DNA of 64,000 bases from Candidatus Poribacteria bacterium. GTDB lineage: Bacteria > Poribacteria > WGA-4E > WGA-3G. The position numbers and the translations under genes are program-made. A model generated the notes under the pieces. That model saw only the letters and a list, made by a program, of their open reading frames with translations, was not told the DNA's origin and did not search any database. Location: NCBI GenBank assembly GCA_028818705.1, contig JAPPNJ010000161.1, positions 53,801 to 117,800 of the forward strand, read 5' to 3'. Positions 8,574 to 18,366 of the stretch are shown piece by piece (the first letter of the stretch is position 1; every line of letters begins with the position of its first letter).

Positions 8574-9698
8574 GTGGGCTGTTTTTTACGAAAAATCTTC
8601 ATACTACAATTAGTAATCGCCATCTTTTTGCCGGTCACTGCACTTGCTGGACCTGGACGAACGGGGGCACAAATTTTGAACCTCGGTGGCGGTGCCCGCG
8701 CAAGGGCGCTCGGTGACGCATTTTCTGCTATGTCTGGCGATGTGACCACATCCCTCTGGAATCCAAGCGGACTTGCAGATATGCCTGAAAGCAAACTCCG
8801 ATCCGGCAAGGAAGCAGCACAAGCGTCAATGTTTTATACAGATTACAGCGCGCCCTTCGGGGAAGCAGGCGAAGGGTTATACTACACTTTCCTCTCCGGC
8901 GCAATGCCTATGGGAGATATGGGAACTATTGGTGCGACACTCCAGATGCAAGGGCAAGGGACGATTGCCGTAACAACCGATTCCCCAGATGTGCTGCGTG
9001 AGGAGAGCCTCGGCACTAACTTCGCTTTGACGTTCTCATACGCTGACAGGATTACGGAATCACTGGCGGCTGGCATCAACGGTAAAATGATTCGGATGGT
9101 GCTCGGACGCGAGAGCGGGAGTTCCTATGCCGTTGATCTGGGCATGCAATATCTCCTCCCTTTCGACCTTGTACCAACCACAGTCGGTGTCGCAATTCAG
9201 AATGTCGGACCGGGCATCTCTTTTATTGATGAAAATCAAGCAGACCCCTTACCTCGATTTTTGCGGCTTGGCACGTCAATGGATCTCTACCGTGGTAGGT
9301 ATAATCATGTCCGCCTCGTCAGCGGTATCACAGCATATATTGATAAATTGGCGGAAAATGAAGGTGAATTAAGCGAGGATTTGGAACGGCTTAACGCCGA
9401 AAGAGAAGAAAAACTGACGCGAGAGCAATTGCTTTCCGACCGTGGGGTGGGTATCCGGGCCTTTGAGTGGCGGCATCTCCAAAAGAATCTCGGTTTAGAG
9501 TACTGGATCGCTAATCTGCTGGCACTACGCGTCGGTTACAAGTCTGAGCCCGGTATTAACTTGCCAGACTTGACAGATTACTTTACCTACGGTATTGGGG
9601 TTCGAGTCTATCTATTCAACGTCGATTTGACATACGGACCGCGCTTTGGACCCAGTCGTGAGCGGCTCATTGAAGCCACTGGCATGATCATCTTTTAA
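8574..9698 (+). CDS. PorV/UPF0164-like outer-membrane beta-barrel protein
   Basis: A 374-residue exported protein starting at GTG, with AGAGGAG about eight bases upstream. A signal peptide (about residues 1-24, ending TALA) precedes the family signature GAQILNLGGGARARALGDAFSA followed by LWNPSGLA, which marks the PorV/PorQ and UPF0164 group of FadL-like barrels. The remainder is rich in amphipathic strands and ends in the aromatic residue F. In Bacteroidetes PorV escorts type IX secretion cargo; in other phyla such proteins occur without that system, so the role here is open. It heads a likely four-gene operon (gaps of 17, 11 and 48 bases). Confidence 0.85.
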   Translation: MGCFLRKIFILQLVIAIFLPVTALAGPGRTGAQILNLGGGARARALGDAFSAMSGDVTTSLWNPSGLADMPESKLRSGKEAAQASMFYTDYSAPFGEAGEGLYYTFLSGAMPMGDMGTIGATLQMQGQGTIAVTTDSPDVLREESLGTNFALTFSYADRITESLAAGINGKMIRMVLGRESGSSYAVDLGMQYLLPFDLVPTTVGVAIQNVGPGISFIDENQADPLPRFLRLGTSMDLYRGRYNHVRLVSGITAYIDKLAENEGELSEDLERLNAEREEKLTREQLLSDRGVGIRAFEWRHLQKNLGLEYWIANLLALRVGYKSEPGINLPDLTDYFTYGIGVRVYLFNVDLTYGPRFGPSRERLIEATGMIIF

Positions 9699-9715
9699 AA
9701 GGAATACAACGTAAA

Positions 9716-10534
9716 GTGAAATCGAATATCCAAATTTTAATACTTGTGCTAATATTCTGTCTGAGGTCTGGGGTCAGTTTAGCATCCGAGGGTCCCCACG
9801 CGCAACCCTTCACGGCTTTCTATCTGGATTCTACGCTTGGAACTCGATCACTCGCCGATCAGTCTGCTGTCACTATAGAGACAAACCAAAGCCTCCAACC
9901 AAGGAAGTCCCCCAATGAAGCGTTTCTCTACTCGCTCGTCGTCCCGGGTATGGGGCAACTCTACACTGGCGCCAAGCACGGATATTTTTATACTGCTGCA
10001 GAGGTGGGTTTGCTCGTGACCTACTTTGTTTTGAGAAACAATGCCTCCAATACTCGCGAAGACTATCGCGATGTCGTTAGGAAGCACGTTAACTTTATCG
10101 GTTCTGGTTCCTTTGAGGATTGGGATCCCATTGAGGATTTTGAACACGCCACGCAATATGAGACTTGGAATCATGTCTATGATTCAGAGGAAACACGAAA
10201 ACGGACTGGCAAGTGGTACTGGGCGGATCTCGATCCAACCCAAAAAAACGAACCCGACTTAGACATCGATTTTGAATCACCGTATCGCTTGGAAGCTTTC
10301 GACTTACGGCAGAAAGCAAACGATACCTTTCAACTCGCCCGAACAGTATTAGGTGTGGCAATCTTAAACCACGTCGTCAGTGCTGTGGAGGCACGCATCA
10401 CAACCAAACGTTTGAATACACGCTTGCAAGATACGTCAATGCAGACGAAAGCAAATACATTTGAGATAGATCTGAAAACTGACGTGTCATCGGGAACACT
10501 CGCAGGTTTGCTGGTCCTGCGAAGAAGATTTTAA
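9716..10534 (+). CDS. DUF5683-like exported or membrane protein
   Basis: A 272-residue protein with a signal peptide (ILILVLIFCLRSGVSLAS) and a central SLVVPGMGQLYTGAKHGYFYTAAEVGLLVTYFVLRN segment (written here in part as PGMGQLY), the hallmark of DUF5683-type proteins. This is followed by a long polar region with acidic repeats (EDWDPIEDFEHATQYETWN) and a second hydrophobic helix (TVLGVAILNHVVSAVEA). The start is GTG at 9716 with AAAAGGA 11 bases upstream. Proteins of this type are often next to outer-membrane barrels, as here, and may be envelope assembly factors, but no function is established. Confidence 0.7.
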   Translation: MKSNIQILILVLIFCLRSGVSLASEGPHAQPFTAFYLDSTLGTRSLADQSAVTIETNQSLQPRKSPNEAFLYSLVVPGMGQLYTGAKHGYFYTAAEVGLLVTYFVLRNNASNTREDYRDVVRKHVNFIGSGSFEDWDPIEDFEHATQYETWNHVYDSEETRKRTGKWYWADLDPTQKNEPDLDIDFESPYRLEAFDLRQKANDTFQLARTVLGVAILNHVVSAVEARITTKRLNTRLQDTSMQTKANTFEIDLKTDVSSGTLAGLLVLRRRF

Positions 10535-10545
10535 GAGGAGAACCT

Positions 10546-11484
10546 ATGCCATTAGAGATACCCCAACTTTTAGAAGTTCTCAATTCTGTTACTGCGATTC
10601 CTATTATTCCATTCAAGGGTGGCAAAATTGATTACACAGGGCATGCCAAAAATGTTGACTATTTGATGCAGAACAATTACCTTGACGAAGGGAGACGGCG
10701 CGTCATTGCTATCGCGGGAACAAGTTTAATCCACCACATCAGTGAAACCGAGCAGCTTCGTATTATCGACAAGACCGGGCAGCAAATGGGGGACGATGGT
10801 ATCCTCATGTCCGGCATCGTACCGAATCCTATCCGCCAAGCCGGTCAACTCATTGAAGCACAATCAGAACTCCAAAGACCGCCCGATGTGTACTTACTTA
10901 TGCCGTTGACCGGAATCTCTAATCCAGAGGGTATTTACGAGGCGTACATGGAGTTCGGGGAGACGTATGGCTCTACGTGTGGCGCGCGTTTCCTCTATTA
11001 TTTTCGTCAGAAACGCGATATGCCCGCAGTTATCCGTCTACTTAACGATTCCCCGCATTTCGTGGGTGTGAAGATTGGGACGGGTGAAGAAGATGTGGCA
11101 CCTCTTGTAGAAGGGGTTGGCAACAGCGGGATTGTGATGTGGGGTATCGGCGATAGATGCACACGTCCGGCGCAATTGGGAACGAAAGGGCATACCTCCG
11201 GTATTGCCGTCGCTTTCGCCCGTGCCTCGGACGAGATTAACAATGCACAACGTCGTGGGGATTATGAGACCTCAGCACGCATTGAAGCCGATATTGCACC
11301 CCTTGAAGAGATCCGTTTCATGAATGAACGTGTCTATAATTATTCTGCTGTTGTAGAAGCGATGATCCTCAGCGGTTTCGACGATATTGCTGCGGGTGCT
11401 GGCGGTCCATTTAATCCGCGCGTCCCATCTGAAATTCAGGAGCAACTTCGCAAGGTGATGCCGAAATTAAAGCCGTATCATTAG
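10546..11484 (+). CDS. Dihydrodipicolinate synthase-family aldolase
   Basis: A 312-residue class I aldolase of the DapA/NAL family. The Schiff-base lysine is Lys176 (HFVGVKIGTG) and the tyrosine pair of the family lies at about 151-152 (FLYYF). These enzymes condense or cleave pyruvate adducts. The usual GTTGE motif is altered to AGTS, and the N-terminus has a variant PIIPF, so it is probably not the lysine-pathway DapA but a paralog acting on another 2-oxo acid or sugar acid. AAGAGGAG lies at the right distance before ATG. It follows the DUF5683-like gene after 11 bases. Confidence 0.85.
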   Translation: MPLEIPQLLEVLNSVTAIPIIPFKGGKIDYTGHAKNVDYLMQNNYLDEGRRRVIAIAGTSLIHHISETEQLRIIDKTGQQMGDDGILMSGIVPNPIRQAGQLIEAQSELQRPPDVYLLMPLTGISNPEGIYEAYMEFGETYGSTCGARFLYYFRQKRDMPAVIRLLNDSPHFVGVKIGTGEEDVAPLVEGVGNSGIVMWGIGDRCTRPAQLGTKGHTSGIAVAFARASDEINNAQRRGDYETSARIEADIAPLEEIRFMNERVYNYSAVVEAMILSGFDDIAAGAGGPFNPRVPSEIQEQLRKVMPKLKPYH

Positions 11485-11532
11485 GAACGGGCTTTTCGCA
11501 TCTTTTGGTTTTCTGTTATAGGGGATTCTGCC

Positions 11533-13242
11533 ATGTCTTTCGATAGTTTAGCCCTCCGTCTTGTTGTCCCTGAACTACGCGATGCCCTTTTGGGTGGTAC
11601 GATTCGGCACATTGAACAGGCGAATGCACACACCTTTTCATTCAAGGTCGGTCGCGCTGCAGAAACGCACTGGCTCACTTTATCAGCACATTCACTGCAT
11701 GCGCGGGCACATCTTATTGAAAAACCGCCACCTGGGCAGAAACAGTCCTACCTTGCAGACTTTCTTACAACACATCTCAGACGTGGCACGATCACTGCTA
11801 TTGAACAACTCGGTTGGGATCGGATACTCAAAATAACTGTCCAACCCGTCTCCGATGACCCCATACAGCCCTCTCCTAAAGCCGTTATAGTCGAGTGTAT
11901 GGGCAAATACAGCAACATCATTCTTATTGACACGGTGGATGATAGAATCTTGGAAAGTTTCAAGCGTATTGATGAGACAATGAGTCGGCATCGCGAGATT
12001 TTGCCCGGTGAGACTTACATCTTGCCACCACAACAGGAGAAGTCAAATCCATTGACGTTAAACGAGGCATCGTTTACTGAACTTGTGGGTGGACAGACAC
12101 AGGTAAGTTGGCGGCAGCTTTTTAATAAGATTGACGGTTTCGGTCCGACACTCGCGAAGGAAATAGTCGCCCGGGCAGCGAACACAGGACTCTGGGACGC
12201 GTATCAGCAAGTGATCGCCTATTTCGATCCAGAGCGTATGTCTCCACAGCTTCTTATGGATGACGGTGAACCAGTTGCAGCGTCTCCACTGCCGTTACAT
12301 CAATTTCCACAAGCCTCCTCTCAAGCGTTCGGGACAATGAACGAAGCCCTCGCCGCATACTACGATGCAATCACGCTGAAAGAGCAGACTGATTCAGAGC
12401 GTCGCGCCCTTACGCAGGCGTTGAAGAAACAGGAGAATTTACTCCAACGAAAAGCAGATGGACTATGCGCTGACTTAGAGCGGGCAGAGAGATCCGAAGA
12501 TTACCGCATTCAGGGTGAATTGTTGCTTGCCAATTTACACGCCATCACCCGCGGACAAAAACAGGTCGAGTTGCAAAACTATTACAGCCCTGAATTGGAA
12601 ATGTTATCTATCCCTCTCAATCCTGAGCGGACGCCTTCCGAAAACGCACAAGACTATTTCAAGAAATATACGAAGGCGAAACGAGGGCGATCGCGTATCC
12701 TGCAACTGATTTCAGACTTGGAAGCAGAACAGGAGATGCTACGGCTTTGCGTATCCAAATTAGAAAACGCTGAGGCTTTAGAGGTGCTCCAGCGTCTCCG
12801 CAGTGAGTTTGTTACGAACGGCTACATTAAAGCACCGCAGCACGGAAAGCAGAAACAGAACGGAAGCCAAGGTCCTTACCGAATATACACCTCTACCAAC
12901 GGCTTTCAGATATATGTTGGTCGCAACAGCCAGTCCAACGATCTTCTCTTGCGTCAGATTGCCAAGCCGCGTGATATGTGGCTCCATGCGAAGCAAATTC
13001 ACGGTTCGCACGTTATCATCCGCAATCCAGAGAACCGACAAGATATCCCGATGCCGACCTTATTGCAAGCCGCGCAACTCGCTGCCTATTATAGCAAGGC
13101 ACACCATGCCAGCAATGTCCCTGTAGACTACACATGGGCGCGTTATGTCGTCAAGCGCAAGGGCAACGTCGCGGGTTATGTGCATTACACACGCGAAAAG
13201 ACGCTATATGTAGAACCTGCTGTGCCAAGATCGAAAGCGTAA
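11533..13242 (+). CDS. rqcH: Ribosome quality control factor RqcH (NFACT family)
   Basis: RqcH (Rqc2 homolog) binds stalled 50S subunits still carrying peptidyl-tRNA and adds alanine tails that mark the peptide for degradation. The 569-residue protein has the NFACT-N domain with the key Asp96-Arg97 pair (LGWDRILK), a helix-hairpin-helix segment (FNKIDGFGPTLAKEIV), a long coiled coil (about 275-430), and the NFACT-R domain (about 450-560; KPRDMWLHAKQIHGSHVIIR). An older label for this family is fibronectin-binding protein A. It is the last gene of the plus-strand run starting with the PorV-like gene. Confidence 0.95.
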   Translation: MSFDSLALRLVVPELRDALLGGTIRHIEQANAHTFSFKVGRAAETHWLTLSAHSLHARAHLIEKPPPGQKQSYLADFLTTHLRRGTITAIEQLGWDRILKITVQPVSDDPIQPSPKAVIVECMGKYSNIILIDTVDDRILESFKRIDETMSRHREILPGETYILPPQQEKSNPLTLNEASFTELVGGQTQVSWRQLFNKIDGFGPTLAKEIVARAANTGLWDAYQQVIAYFDPERMSPQLLMDDGEPVAASPLPLHQFPQASSQAFGTMNEALAAYYDAITLKEQTDSERRALTQALKKQENLLQRKADGLCADLERAERSEDYRIQGELLLANLHAITRGQKQVELQNYYSPELEMLSIPLNPERTPSENAQDYFKKYTKAKRGRSRILQLISDLEAEQEMLRLCVSKLENAEALEVLQRLRSEFVTNGYIKAPQHGKQKQNGSQGPYRIYTSTNGFQIYVGRNSQSNDLLLRQIAKPRDMWLHAKQIHGSHVIIRNPENRQDIPMPTLLQAAQLAAYYSKAHHASNVPVDYTWARYVVKRKGNVAGYVHYTREKTLYVEPAVPRSKA

Positions 13243-13257
13243 AAACTCTGGGCATTT

Positions 13258-13407
13258 AGTAGACCCTCAAATTCATGTAAAACAGGTGAGATTTTCGCGA
13301 ACTTTGGAACGGAGCAGTTTGAATATGAAGATGTTGTGATTCCAAGGCGGGGTGTTGCGGCACGGTGGATTGACACGGATAAAGTTGAGGTGTTTTCTGT
13401 GGAGTGA
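13258..13407 (+). pseudogene. Possible C-terminal gene remnant after rqcH
   Basis: In the rqcH frame, after its stop codon, the reading frame stays open to a TGA at 13405-13407. The last part (EQFEYEDVVIPRRGVAARW then IDTDKVEVFSVE) looks like protein rather than noise: balanced composition and normal codons. There is no start codon or ribosome binding site. I do not recognise the parent family. It may be the tail of a deleted gene; it may equally be chance. Confidence 0.3.
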
Positions 13408-13425
13408 TTTAAGCCTGTTTTGCGG

Positions 13426-13454
13426 TTGACGAAACAGGAAAAATATGATATATT
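13426..13454 (+). promoter_or_regulatory. Sigma70-type promoter for the HEPN/coiled-coil gene
   Basis: TTGACG (13426-13431) and TATATT (13449-13454) are separated by 17 bases, one mismatch in each box. A GGAGG follows at 13474-13478; between it and the ATG at 13492 lies a two-codon ATG-GCA-TAA. Confidence 0.7.
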
Positions 13455-13491
13455 TTTGGAAATTTATTTGTAAGGAGGTCTATGGCATAAT

Positions 13492-14794
13492 ATGAAAGAC
13501 TACCCTAATGAGGAGGCACTCTGTAAAGCACATAGAATATACCTTGACGCCATGCGTCCATTCGTTATCCGGTGTTTAAAAAAGATTCCAGGTCGGACAT
13601 TGGAAGACTTAATCAGAGATGTATCAGATTACGAGTTTAGCGATGACATTGGGACCGTAATTGATATAAATAATATCCCGCTTCTTCTCAGAAACCATTG
13701 GTATGATATTTTCAGCAAGGAATTTAATTCGGATCTCAATGTTCAGAATACAACATGGTTGATAGTGGAAGGTCGAAACTTTTGGGCACATCCGGGGACA
13801 GATGATGTAGATTCCGAATCCACTCGAACGCATTTATTTCACGTCGCTCGTGTTCTAGGTGAGATCAAAAATTCAGATGCCAAGGAGGCAGTTGAAACTA
13901 TCCGAGATCGACTTTTTTCGGATGAAGTTGAAGAACATCCAGCGGAAGTAGAGAATGCTGTCCTCAAGGAAAAGCTATCGGATAAGTCTGATAAGTTTGC
14001 TGCAGTGGAAGCAGAAAAGAATAAACTTGAAAAACGCCTTCAGGGTGCTCATGAGCGGTTAAGAGAGTTAGAAGATATAGAAGCAGAATGGGCCGCCAGT
14101 GAAGAACGCCTTGCAAGCGTGTCGAATGAGTTAAAAGCAGCGCAAGAGAAACAAGAAGCTATAGTAAGTAAGTGTGAGGCATTGGAAGCAGAAAAGGCTA
14201 AATTGACAGAAGACCTTAACACCACGTCAATTTGGTTGGAAGATGCGGAAAAAGAGAAGACCAAACTGGAAGAACAACTAAAGAAAGCGGAAACAGAGAA
14301 TACTGAATTAAAGGCTAATCTTAAAAGTATCTCCGGTCAGTTAAATGACATGATTGATTCGGAACCGATGAAACCAGAAACAACCATTGCTGGCGAATGG
14401 ACAATGGATAGGGTTAGGGATTCATTACCTGAAAAAGTAAGGAAGTACCACGAAGCAAATTTCTCCTCTGAAGACAAACGCAATATATTTTACAGAAAGG
14501 TTGCAGAGACACAGAATTTAATTCAAGCAAAAGGATGGATATTGGATGTAAACTTCACGACAAGATATTGTGGTTTTAAGAATAAAAAACGGCTGGTCTT
14601 TGGTGTCAGAAATACTTTTTCCCCCCCCTAGATTCTTTGCGAAAATAACCGAAGAAGAGGCGAGCAGTTTGTCAAATCAATATGAATGCAGATATGATTC
14701 CGGACGGCAAAGTGCCTTTTATACTATTCCTGAAGATATATCAGAGCTTCTCCCTGTTCTTGAATTTGCTTATAAAAAACATAGCGGCAATTAA
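13492..14794 (+). CDS. Swt1-type HEPN domain coiled-coil protein, frameshifted at a C8 tract
   Basis: The first frame (13492-14631, 379 residues) has an N-terminal HEPN domain of the Swt1 type (about residues 1-130) with the ribonuclease motif R-x4-H as Arg95-NFWA-His100. A long charged coiled coil follows (about 150-300). Then comes a C-terminal globular part that stops abruptly at TAG just after eight C residues (14621-14628). The +1 frame continues smoothly as RFFAKITEEEASSLSNQYEC and on to TAA at 14794, a natural C-terminus. With seven Cs the two parts join into about 433 residues. HEPN proteins are typically metal-independent RNases in RNA processing, toxin or defence roles; the family of the C-terminal part is unknown to me. 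Confidence 0.75.
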
Positions 14795-15142
14795 TTCTCA
14801 GCAGTGCCTGCTGTAGATACTGTTTGCTATTCTGCCAGAGTTATTTATGGTGGATTTTGGAATTACTTGGACACGCTGCATCGGCGAGGTTGGGCAACCT
14901 TGAAGAAACACCCCAGCAAAAACCCTACCGGGGAGAGAAATCTTCGCTTGCATTCTATTGAAATTGCCTCGCAGTGAGAGTTATTTTTATAATTCGCCAT
15001 AGTTTTAGGGTGTTTGTGGGATTTATCCACAGAGTCGGGATTCAGAAAGAATCAGAATCAAAATCAACGGTATTCATGCCTTATAGCATTCACCGCCTCC
15101 TACAGGCAAATTGAATGCCACTGATTAGTCTACCAAAATCTA
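14795..15142. other. Gene-free region with several dispersed repeats
   Basis: No gene is visible. The region holds a piece found inverted near 48325-48350 (TTTATGGTGGATTTT then GAATTACTT, at about 14848-14872), a diverged family A piece at 14887-14905 (GGCGAGGTTGGGCAACC), and the family B repeat listed separately. Confidence 0.6.
15063..15106. repeat. Family B palindromic repeat (ATCAACGGTAT...)
   Basis: ATCAACGGTATTCATGCC is followed by TTAT, AGCATT and CACCGCCTCCTAC. The AATGCC/GGCATT-like arms form a short hairpin. At least four more copies occur at 26191, 26221, 48270 and 57028, all between genes. Confidence 0.8.
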
Positions 15143-15171
15143 TAGACATCAAGTCAAAATCCTGTTATACT
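15143..15171 (+). promoter_or_regulatory. Sigma70-type promoter for the secreted protein at 15203
   Basis: TAGACA (15143-15148) and TATACT (15166-15171) are 17 bases apart, one mismatch each. A GGAGGAA ribosome binding site follows at 15191. Confidence 0.65.
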
Positions 15172-15202
15172 ATTCCCACAGACTAACATAGGAGGAATCG
15201 CA

Positions 15203-15931
15203 ATGAAACTGGTTAAGTTGTCAGTACTGATTGCACTGTTCTGTGCTATCGGTCTTTTTTCTGCAGAAGTCGCTACGGCATTAGACGACTGGATATTTGT
15301 TGACTTAAAAGAAAAGTCGAACACATTTTTAGTCAAGCACCAGTGGTGGACCAAGACCCCCGGTGACAGCACGCTCTCTCTTCTGCCTATTGATAAAGTG
15401 GCGGACTTTGAGGGGCCTGACGGGAAAGTTAAATTTCAGATTATTGACGGGGCGATCGTCGTTTTCGGCACCAATGCAGCACAATGGCCCAAAAAAGTCG
15501 AAGGCATTGTTGTTGAAGGTAAGGCGAAATTTATCTACTTCCTTCACGCAACTGGATGGGAACAGAACGGTGTTCCAAGTTACGTATTTGTCATGAACTA
15601 CCGAGATGGAAAGAAAGAGGAACTTGAGCTGATTTCAGGTTTTAACTCCGATGACTGGTGTCATGAGGAAGCCCCACTCAAAGATGATAACTCCGTCTGG
15701 GGATGGGTCAAGAAGGCAGGCGGTCCTTGCGGTCATGCCGGATTGGTTACCACAAAATGGGAGAATCCGCGCCCAGATATCTGGATCGATACCATAGATA
15801 TCGTCTCTCTGGAATTAGGATCGGTCCCTGTCATTCCAGCGATTACATTGGGCGAGGCGACCCTTGCCGTGGATCCTATAGAGAAATTATCAGTCACTTG
15901 GGGTAGCTTGAAAGATTCACATGGATTTTAG
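15203..15931 (+). CDS. Secreted protein with C-terminal LSVTWGSLK tag, possible beta-sandwich
   Basis: A 242-residue protein starting at ATG with AGGAGGAATCGC upstream. The signal peptide covers about residues 1-28 (LIALFCAIGLFSAEVATA). The body is tryptophan-rich (DDWIFVDLKEK, HQWWTKTPGD, WENPRPDIWIDTIDIVSLELG) and looks like a beta-sandwich, perhaps carbohydrate-binding. The C-terminus VDPIEKLSVTWGSLK (residues 223-237) matches, gap-free, the ends of three other exported proteins in this window. It is a single-gene unit with its own promoter and terminator. Function unknown; a surface or extracellular location is inferred. Confidence 0.8.
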   Translation: MKLVKLSVLIALFCAIGLFSAEVATALDDWIFVDLKEKSNTFLVKHQWWTKTPGDSTLSLLPIDKVADFEGPDGKVKFQIIDGAIVVFGTNAAQWPKKVEGIVVEGKAKFIYFLHATGWEQNGVPSYVFVMNYRDGKKEELELISGFNSDDWCHEEAPLKDDNSVWGWVKKAGGPCGHAGLVTTKWENPRPDIWIDTIDIVSLELGSVPVIPAITLGEATLAVDPIEKLSVTWGSLKDSHGF

Positions 15932-15985
15932 GGGATGTCTCTTTCCTTGTTAGCCGAGAACTCTAACCTCATCAGTCATCCACGG

Positions 15986-16015
15986 TAGGCGAGGTTTCTA
16001 ACCTCGCCTATTTTT
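15986..16015 (+). terminator. Rho-independent terminator formed by a family A repeat
   Basis: TAGGCGAGGT (15986-15995) and ACCTCGCCTA (16001-16010) form a perfect 10-bp stem with a five-base loop, followed by TTTTTC. It lies 55 bases after the gene at 15203 and shows that this repeat family can serve as a terminator. Confidence 0.85.
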
Positions 16016-16041
16016 CTGTTTCCGCGTGTCCCTATAAAAAA

Positions 16042-16070
16042 TTGACTTTACGCATTGTGTATGCTATAAT
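16042..16070 (+). promoter_or_regulatory. Strong sigma70-type promoter of groEL
   Basis: TTGACT (16042-16047) and TATAAT (16065-16070) are spaced by exactly 17 bases. No CIRCE inverted repeat (TTAGCACTC/GAGTGCTAA) is seen between it and the ATG at 16143, so HrcA control is not supported. Confidence 0.85.
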
Positions 16071-16127
16071 TATATCAGCGATTTTAAGCGCAACACTTTA
16101 TATTTAACACTATAACACTACAACTGA

Positions 16128-17780
<1,653 letters not shown>

Positions 17781-17792
17781 ACGTATTTACCG

Positions 17793-17818
17793 ATAGGTGC
17801 GCTCCCAAGCGCACCTAT
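17793..17818. terminator. Bidirectional terminator hairpin between convergent genes
   Basis: ATAGGTGCGCT (17793-17803) pairs with AGCGCACCTAT (17808-17818) around a CCCA loop, an 11-bp perfect stem. It lies between groEL and the convergent zinc-ribbon gene. A near-identical hairpin follows the secreted-protein pair at 55959. Confidence 0.75.
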
Positions 17819-18342
17819 TACCTGTGTACTTGATAGCGCGGCTCCATTCCACTGTCCCAATCACAATCAAGGCAGAACATCACCTTCGGTCCCAAATACT
17901 GAATATTCTTGCTCCCACACTCTGGACACACCTTTACTGGCTTATCCACCTCGATATCATCTTCCTCGAAAATATTCAGGTAATAAACTTTCAATTCGCC
18001 TCGGTAACGGTGACCCATTGGACAACGAACAGAATGAGAACCTTCGTTCTCGAAACGTTCAATCGTCTCCCGAAGAAACGTCAATCGATGATGACAAATT
18101 GGGCACGGATTCGGGATGAGCTCCTTTAAGATAACCAAATCCGTGTTTTCCTGTTGAATAGAGACTGTTAAGGCGAGATGATGCGCCACTTGCAAATGCG
18201 ATATTCCGTGAGAGTCAAGTTTCTCAGAAAGTTCCGAAACAACTTGCGCGTAGCTTCCCGAGCTCAGCACGATCTCTGTGGGGATCATCGTTCCACCCTT
18301 TAAACTGGAAAGAAGCCGATAGATGCGTTCTAAAATGGACAC
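17818..18342 (-). CDS. Protein with two zinc-ribbon-like Cys clusters
   Basis: About 174 residues from the GTG at 18342 (an AAAGG lies ten bases upstream; an alternative TTG lies at 18360). The N-terminal half is helical (SYAQVVSELSEKLDSHGI). The C-terminal half has two metal-binding clusters: CPICHH with CPMGHRYRGE, and CPECGSKN with CLDCDWDSGM, the second a classical zinc ribbon. I do not recognise the family; a nucleic-acid- or protein-binding regulator is possible. The preceding gene ends 24 bases upstream, so the two are probably co-transcribed. Confidence 0.7.
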   Translation of the reverse strand: MSILERIYRLLSSLKGGTMIPTEIVLSSGSYAQVVSELSEKLDSHGISHLQVAHHLALTVSIQQENTDLVILKELIPNPCPICHHRLTFLRETIERFENEGSHSVRCPMGHRYRGELKVYYLNIFEEDDIEVDKPVKVCPECGSKNIQYLGPKVMFCLDCDWDSGMEPRYQVHR

Positions 18343-18366
18343 GGTCGCTATACCTTTCAAAAAAAA

